This document shows positions 58,036 to 64,000 of a DNA stretch of 64,000 bases, piece after piece (positions within the stretch are counted from its first letter, which is position 1; every line of letters begins with the position of its first letter). The stretch covers positions 1,800,901-1,864,900 of the forward strand of contig CM060125.1 of NCBI GenBank assembly GCA_030522415.1. The letters run 5' to 3'. The DNA comes from Channallabes apus (lineage: Eukaryota; Chordata; Actinopteri; Siluriformes; Clariidae). Both the position numbers and the translations under genes were made by a program. The notes under the pieces are model-generated. The model searched no databases. It was not told the origin of the DNA and saw only the letters and a list, made by a program, of their open reading frames with translations.

Positions 58036-58490
58036 CACATACATTTTCCATCTACATATGGTTAAAAATTAATAAAATAACTATCTCACTACATTATATG
58101 TAAATGATGTGTGTAAATCATATCCATATGTAGTGCTGACATTTAATTTGTGAATCTGCTCTAAGTGATTAAGAAAGACTATTTAATTGTTTCTCTTGTG
58201 TAAAAAGATTGACATGAGGCCCATGTAAACAGTGACCAGCACTCTGGGCTACAATACTGTTTTCCACATGGGATTTGTCAGTCATATAAAAGTGTCCTAC
58301 ATATTTTCCAGGTTATTTGTACTTGTGAGGATTACTTTTTTTTTTTGGACTATTGGCCTTTCAGTGAAAAGCTATAACATGTTTGGGGATTTTTGTGTAA
58401 GTATCTTTGAAAATCTTCTTGAAGTTCTTAATGAGACACATTTATTAGTGTGAACCTGCTTCAGGAAACCTGTTATCTCTCCCTTTCCTA
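58036..58490. other. intergenic DNA, nothing identified
   Basis: AT-rich, no supported feature. Confidence 0.4.
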
Positions 58491-58500
58491 TGCACTTGAC

Positions 58501-58932
58501 CAGTGGTGTCAAAAGTATTCACATTCAATACTTGAGTAGAAGTATAGATACTAGGGTTCAAAAATACTTCTTTAGAAGTTGAAGTATCAACCCAAGCTTT
58601 TTACTTACAGTAAGTAAAAGTTTAAAAGTACTGGTTTCAAAACTACTTAAAATATAAAAGTAAAAGTACCGTGAGGGGCGACAAAAGCATTAAGGTCTCG
58701 CTTTCTGATCATGCGACTGGGGGGGGGGGTGCGTTGTGCGCGTTCTTATCATGCGACCGGGGGGTTGCGCGTTCTGATCATAAAAATAGAGTAACGAGGC
58801 TATTTTTTAAATGTAAGCAGTAGAAGTAAAAAGTCGGCTGAAAAATAATTACTCCAGTAAAGTATAGATACCCAAAATTTCTACTTAAGTAAGGTAACGA
58901 AGTATTTGTACTTCGTTACTTGACACCTACTG
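58501..58932. mobile_element. hAT-type element, inverted relative of 13050-13565
   Basis: Starts CAGTGGTGTCAAAAGTATTC and ends CGTTACTTGACACC(TACTG). The whole length is the reverse complement of the 13050 copy, with indels (an extra G run at 58720-58730). Flanked by TATGCACTTGA (58489-58499 and 58933-58943), slightly offset because the right terminus is altered. Confidence 0.88.
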
Positions 58933-59099
58933 TATGCACTTGAAGGTTCACTTAGTTGATAATTTAATAACACTAGCTCCTTTTTTTCTTTCCAACCACC
59001 TCTGCAATCATAGCAGTCGACAAATTTGGTCAGTATTCTATTATTTTAAATGCAAAAATTAGCATAATTAGTTTATATTTAATGAGCTAATTTGATAGG

Positions 59100-59400
59100 C
59101 ATTCCCGTCTCTGTGTGCATGGAGTTTGCATGTTCTCCCCGTGCTTGGTGGGTTTCCTCCGGGTACTCCGGTTTCCTCCCACAGTCTAAAGACATGCAGA
59201 TTAGGCTAATTGACGTTCCAAAATTGACCATAGTGTGTGAATGAGTGTGTGTGTGTGTGTGTGTGTGTGCTCTGCGATGGATTGGCACGCTGTCCAGGGT
59301 GTACCCTGCCTCGTGCCCTGAGTCTCCTGGGATAGGCTCCAGGTCCCCGCGATCCTGAACACAGGATAAAGCGGTATAGAAAATGAATGAATGAATGAAT
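59100..59400 (+). repeat. Mermaid/DANA-like SINE, 5'-truncated
   Basis: From CATTCCCGTCTCTGTGTGCA to the (GAAT)n tail, with (TG)n at 59243-59268. Confidence 0.93.
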
Positions 59401-59539
59401 TGTAATGTAAATGCAAGTGTAAAGCTACAGTACAGTAGTTAACATTAGTTGAAAGCTGTGTTGTTCTAAAATTTCTAATTAAAGAAAGAAATAAAAATCT
59501 GGCATAATGTATTATAAAATAACTCAGCAAAATGATCCA

Positions 59540-60375
59540 ACCTACTTAACCCAGTCATGTATCTCAAACCATTTCTGAACACTTTTTGCAATGTGACAGG
59601 GTGCATTATATTACTGTAAAAGACTAATGCCATTAAGGAATACGATTCCGAAGAAGGGGTGTATGTACAGTACCCAACAATTTTGAGGTAGATGGTTTGT
59701 GCCAAAGTATCATCTATGAAAATGGCAGGACCCAGGAATTCTCAACAGAGCAATCCTTAGAGCACCAAACCGCCTCCCTTGCATAATGCATCTCTGTACC
59801 ATCTCTTCCTTAGGTAAGAGAAGCTGATGCACCCGAGTCTCCAAACGATGTAAAAAGAATATAAAAAGGGGTTTCAACAGAGCAGGCCACCTTCTTCTAT
59901 TGCTCGATTGATGGACAGGGGTTAACATAGGCACCCTGAGTAGTCTGCAGCTACAGTGTATGAGTAGTCAGACTCAGCAGACTGTGATGCACTGTGTGTT
60001 TTGACACCTTGCTATCAAAATGGTACCTTTTTTAGTTAGTTTGTGCTACAGAAGCTCTTCTGTGGGATTGGAGCAAATAAGCTAGCCTTTGTTCAACACT
60101 CATTAAGCCTTGGGTACCTATAACACTGTCACAGATTCACTGGTTGTCCTTTTTCGGACATGTTTGGTAAGTACTAAATACTGTAGCCATTGTTAAAACT
60201 GCTGTGATCCTTACGGTTGCCTATTTTTGGTTTCCAACACATCAACTTAGAGAACTTACTTTGGACTGACTGCATCATTTATAACACCCTTCTGAGTGAA
60301 GTGCTATTGTTATGAGATTATCAATGTTTTCACTTCATCTCTCAGTGGTTTTATTGTTATGACTGACTGGTGTAC
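59540..60375 (-). mobile_element. Tc1-like element, third family, decayed
   Basis: Complement phrases of a Tc1 transposase run in order: CTCAAACCATTTCTGAACAC, TGCAATGTGACAGGGTGCAT, AAATGGCAGGACCCAGG, GAGCAGGCCACCTTCTTCTA, GATGGACAGGGGTTAACATA and GATGCACTGTGTGTTTTGAC. It ends in TATGACTGACTGGTGTA. The C-terminal half is missing and the frames are broken. Confidence 0.75.
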
Positions 60376-60735
60376 AGTGGTGGCAAGAAGGATGTATGGA
60401 GACAAAAGGGAAATTCAATGTTTAGATGACATTATATATTTTAAAACAATGACAATCAAAATAATGAAAATAATTGTTCTTTTACTCAATGAAATTGCTT
60501 TACAACAATCAATTTGTTAGTACGAAGTACCTTATTCTTCAAAACTTCGTGTTTCCGGCTGGGCATAGAGTCTAAAAGACGTGTGCAGTACTCTGGTGTC
60601 ACCCGCTCAATCTTGATTGCTTCCTGAAGATCATGTGTGCAGAAGACAGTCCAACAGTTTTCTAGCGGTTTAGGTCTGGAGATGAATACCATTGTCACAT
60701 ATACTGTAGTGACAGTTTTTCACTAGATTTTCAGT
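60376..60735. other. intergenic DNA, nothing identified
   Basis: No supported feature. Confidence 0.4.
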
Positions 60736-60737
60736 TA

Positions 60738-60960
60738 ATTACTGATCGGAAGGTCGGGGGTTCGAACCCCAGCATCGCCAAGTTTCCACTGTTGAGCCCT
60801 TGAGCAAGGCCCTTAACCCTATCTGCTCCAGGGGCGCTGTAAGCTGGCTGACCCTGCGCTCTGACCCCAGTTTCCTAATTGGGATATGCGAAGAAGAAAT
60901 TTCGCTGTGCTGTAAAAAGTACATGTGACAAATAATTGAATATTCTTCTATTCTTCTTCT
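60738..60960 (+). repeat. tRNA-derived SINE, copy A of an inverted pair
   Basis: TACTGATCGGAAGGTCGGGG and GTTCGAACCCC (box B), then AGCATCGCCAAGTTTCCACT, GCAAGGCCCTTAACC and the 3' tail GTACATGTGACAAATAATTG. Confidence 0.85.
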
Positions 60961-61139
60961 ATTCTTAATTACCAGAACTCTTCAGGCAGGTGGGATAAAC
61001 TTGTAAAATCACCTGTTTTGTGCACAAGGAGATCTATAACACATGGCATATGTTGTCTTAATACTTTTGGTCACAACGTTATACAGTATGAATGCGATGG
61101 CTTTAATTTTGCTTTTTTTTTTTCTATAGAGCTCATTCA

Positions 61140-61270
61140 CAGGGGCTTGTTTAACGATGGATGCCCTTCCTGATGCAACTCTCCTATTTTATCCAGTCTT
61201 GGGACCGGCGCTGCATCCAGTGGGTGGGAATCGGACCTAGGGCTTCTGCATGGCAGGCTGGAAACCTACT
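61140..61270 (-). repeat. tRNA-derived SINE, family of 53038
   Basis: The reverse complement contains GTCCGATTCCCACC (box B) and TGCATCAGGAAGGGCATCC. Confidence 0.7.
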
Positions 61271-61314
61271 GTTAATGGTCATCTTTAGTCATCTCAGGTA
61301 ATCATTTTTTTTTT

Positions 61315-61565
61315 ATTTTTTTTATAGAACTTTATTAATCCCAGAGGGAAACTGCTCAATTTTCACATATCCCAATTAGGAAACTGGGGTCAGAGTGCAG
61401 GGTCAGCCAGCTTACGGAGCAGCGCCCCTGGAGCAGATAGGGTTAAGGGCCTTGCTCAAGGGCTCAACAGTGGCAACTTGGCGATGCTGGGGTTCGAACC
61501 CCCGACCTTCCGATCAGTAACCCAGTAACCCACAGCTTTAACCGACTGAGCCACCACTGCCCCTT
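61315..61565 (-). repeat. tRNA-derived SINE, copy B of an inverted pair
   Basis: The reverse complement has a near-complete head (GGCAGTGGTGGCTCAGTCGG, GGGGGTTCGAACCCC) and a body matching 60738-60900. Its 3' tail is different (TCTGGGATTAATAAAG complement at 61329-61344). Confidence 0.88.
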
Positions 61566-61859
61566 TTGTGCTACCCTGCCATCATTTGTGGCTACGTAAT
61601 TTAAAGACTACCACTGATGTGAAAATTTTTAAAAGCTTCATCTTTACCGCACACTAGAGGTTTACCAGTTTTCGCTGTAGAAGATGCTGCCTACTGTTAC
61701 AGGACTGTCTGTGTCACGTGCGGACAATATGATATAAAATTTAGAATTTCTCCCAATGACAGAAACTTCAAAGCATTTTTATAAGTCGCTCTGGATAAGA
61801 GAATCTGCCAGATGCATAAATGTAAATGTACAAGTTGATGATGACGCTGCATACTGTTA
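61566..61859. other. intergenic DNA with a SINE tail fragment
   Basis: 61783-61830 carries TAAGTCGCTCTGGATAAGAG, the 3' tail of the 28508-28700 SINE family. Otherwise nothing. Confidence 0.6.
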
Positions 61860-62760
61860 CATTTGGTGACACGCGCACAGTATGACGTAACACCTCATGA
61901 TACGCTGGATAATAATGAGGGCTACACTGTGTGTAACTGTACTGAGCATCCAGAAGCAGGCGCTGTAACGCTCCCTGTCCAGCTCGGAACCCCCCCCCAC
62001 CCCCGGTCCTCCGGCGCAGTGGTACAGTCCAGGCTCTGCCTCTCTCCCTGTGGAGTTGTTGCTGAGGAGCTTTCAGACTTTAGGGCAGAGAAAGAGAGAG
62101 AAAGAGAGTGAAGCGGGCGGTGACATGGCGCTTGGAATGACTGTCCGTTATCTCAGGAATAACGTTAACCCGAATCAACCAGGCACCAATTTGACTCTTC
62201 TGATTCTTCTCGGCGTCGCATGCGGTAAGCGTTTATTATTATTTTTTAATTATGGTATAACTCCATTTTACACAAAAGTGGCTGTTTGACAAACTATACC
62301 TAATGCACACAACTCTGTGTTAACTAGATTATTGCACAATAAACTAGCACCCGGGTTTTTTTTGTTGTTGTTTTAATCGTTCTCTGTAATGACTGTTTTG
62401 TTGGACACAGGAGTGGATTCGTGTCCCACGCGCGCATGATGTCCAGCCATGTGGACATATCGGGGAAAAAGTTAACGGCGTGGATATACTCCTGCCCTAA
62501 CTTAGTTTGCACAAAACGAGTAGTTTAGTTCTGCGTGTTTTATTTTCTTGGCCCCTTTTCAAAGTTTTTTTTTTCCCCCCTCCGTCCGTTAATTCGCGGC
62601 ACGAGCCCGTGTTTGTGTGTCGCGCAGAGGAATCTCGCGCGTTGATTGTGTGACCGCCGGCTGCCATGGCGACGGACCTGAACCCTGAACCGCCGACGAG
62701 CTCGCGAGCTTCACGAGCGCTGTGAGAGCGCGCGGCGGTCAAGACGCACATCTGACCTGC
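61860..62760. promoter_or_regulatory. CpG-rich promoter region of the right-edge gene
   Basis: CpGs are dense in two blocks, 61,860-62,230 and 62,580-62,760 (TTCGCGGCACG, GAGCGCGCGGCGG), against an AT-rich background. The second block contains a 19-codon ORF starting at 62666 (MATDLNPEPP..., stop 62723-62725) that could be a uORF or alternative first exon. The block lies 3' of the proposed exon 1 donor. Confidence 0.5.
62125..62224 (+). CDS. first coding exon of an unidentified membrane or secreted protein (partial)
   Basis: An ATG in good context (GTGACATGG) opens MALGMTVRYLRNNVNPNQPG, then a hydrophobic run TNLTLLILLGVAC, then the donor G|GTAAGC in phase 1. It sits in a CpG-rich segment, typical of a vertebrate first exon. 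The hydrophobic run could be a signal anchor or signal peptide, and NLT is a possible glycosylation sequon. I do not recognise the family. Later exons must lie beyond 64,000. Position, donor and CpG context support the call, but I have no homology support. Confidence 0.45.
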
Positions 62761-63240
62761 TGCTGGACGGAGATCTGAAACGACGCCAGATTTCTGGGAA
62801 CTAAAATAAAGCAGAGGTTTATATACGTCACATCTGCTCTCGGTTCTCGCATTCCTACTATACCTGCACGTGCAATTCCAATTCGAGTTGTATTTCCCCC
62901 CTCACACGATCGTTCACACTAGTGTTTAGACCTTTTACAAAAACTTATGCCCTATTTTTTGGGATAATGAAATTGTTGCCCGAGTATCTCATTGTTTTAT
63001 TTATTTATTTATTTATTTATTTAAAAATCAAGTCCTTCATGTAAGTTTAGTTGTTGTAAGTAGCAGCTGGAGACTAAAATGCATCAATCCAGTTTAGTTT
63101 TGTTGCAGTGAGTCAGTCTTATGACCCTCCAGCTTTTCAAGTAGAGGCTGTGGAGGTCGATGGTGACCATTGTATTTATTCCTATTTTTAGTACCATGGT
63201 AGGATCTCCGGGCGATATTCACACGTGCGATCACAGCTAC
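62761..63240. other. presumed intron 1 of the right-edge gene
   Basis: Holds (TTTA)n at 62997-63022 and no supported exon. Confidence 0.4.
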
Positions 63241-63242
63241 GC

Positions 63243-63417
63243 ACAATTTGGGAACGCCACTTAGCCTAATCTGTATGTCCTGGGACTATGTGAGGAAACC
63301 CCCCCCAATCACAGGGTGAACATGCAACCTCCCTACACACAGACCCCGAGGCAGGAATCGAACCTGAACCCTGGAGGTGCAAGGTGACAGTGCTAACCAC
63401 TAAGCCACCATGCTGCC
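63243..63417 (-). repeat. Mermaid/DANA-like SINE, 5' half
   Basis: The reverse complement reads GGCAGCATGGTGGCTTAGTG, GGTTCGATTCCTGCC and the TAGGGAGGTTGCATGTTCAC block. Confidence 0.85.
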
Positions 63418-64000
63418 TTTACTGTATGAACTTACAGTATGATGATTCGGCAAGGTGGAGGAAAAAAAAATTGGGATATTTATAAAATCCTGATACTTAC
63501 CGAATTGTAAGGCTGGTTGAATCAGCACCTACTGTAGGTATTGTGATATCGTATCAGGTGCTCCCAGGTGATTCCAATAAATCTTAATTATTTAATCTTT
63601 TCAGCTAACCACAGCGGAAGATGGCTTTTTATCTAATTTAACGATGGAGTAACCTGCAGAATACTCGATTAAACTAAAATAATCATTAGCTTCAGTCCTA
63701 AAATCAACACCCCGACATAAGATATATCTCAGGAGAATTTACATTAACTGTATAGATTGTGTTATATCCTGCGGCAAAAGAGTGTTAATTATAAAGACAC
63801 TCCAGAAAGCACTTAATCGTTTGTCTTCCATTGAAACCAAAATGAGGGTCAAACACAATGATGTTTAAAAAGATGCGAAGAAACAATGTTTTGTGGATTT
63901 TACAGAGGTTATTTAGTTCCAAGCCCAGGTAGAGGCTACATGCAGGGTGACTAATGATTGCATTTTCATATAGCCACACCCCACTCAATAAGCATTTATG
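63418..64000. other. right edge, nothing identified
   Basis: AT-rich. No exon with both splice sites that extends the 62125 exon is apparent. Confidence 0.4.

Noticed and set aside
62497..62751. 84-codon minus-strand frame in the CpG island
   Set aside because: GC-rich DNA favours chance frames. No splice context or recognisable motif.

Overview
The window is a piece of a teleost fish genome, most likely an otophysan and plausibly a catfish. The evidence is spliced vertebrate genes, a dense load of DANA/Mermaid-like tRNA SINEs with (GAAT)n tails, Tc1-like, mariner and hAT DNA transposons, L2-like and RTE-like LINE fragments, and many CA/TA microsatellites. There are no operons and no bacterial, phage or CRISPR features. 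Species assignment is inference.

Two protein-coding genes can be reconstructed completely, both on the plus strand. The first is nsg2 (neuronal vesicle trafficking associated protein 2, HMP19), with a GC-rich 5' exon near 8,940-9,183 and coding exons at 9,663-9,791, 14,167-14,286, 25,106-25,216 and 25,612-25,806. It gives a 184-residue single-pass endosomal membrane protein. The second is diablo (Smac), with coding exons at 32,244-32,281, 34,952-35,081, 37,250-37,369, 37,442-37,552, 37,910-38,006 and 38,213-38,415. It gives a 232-residue mitochondrial pro-apoptotic protein whose predicted mature N-terminus is AVPF. A third gene probably starts at the right edge. A CpG-rich segment (about 61,860-62,760) holds an ATG exon at 62,125-62,224 with a good splice donor, and the rest lies beyond the window. 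nsg2 acts in neuronal endosome and receptor trafficking and diablo in apoptosis, so nothing suggests that the genes work together.

Layout: 1-8,900 is intergenic DNA with Tc1 remnants and SINEs. 8,930-26,570 is nsg2, whose large third intron holds an RTE-like LINE, SINEs, a Tc1 copy and a 941-bp TG...CA element. 26,570-31,650 is AT-rich intergenic DNA. 31,660-32,060 is an inverted-repeat element around a (TA)n tract. 32,080-39,740 is diablo, with a nested transposon in intron 1 and an internally deleted mariner in intron 2. 40,380-61,600 is a gene desert with a restriction-endonuclease-type LINE fragment, an L2-like LINE, three hAT-type elements with clear 8-bp (or close) target duplications, and Tc1 and mariner fragments. 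61,860-64,000 is the CpG-rich start of the unidentified gene.

I found no convincing new biological system. The best second-look items are the precisely dated nested insertions, a perfect 26-bp hairpin at 50,443-50,504, the LINE/SINE 3'-tail match, a CTCF-like motif inside a repeat, the RLE-type LINE fragment, the nsg2 upstream ORF and the unidentified first exon.
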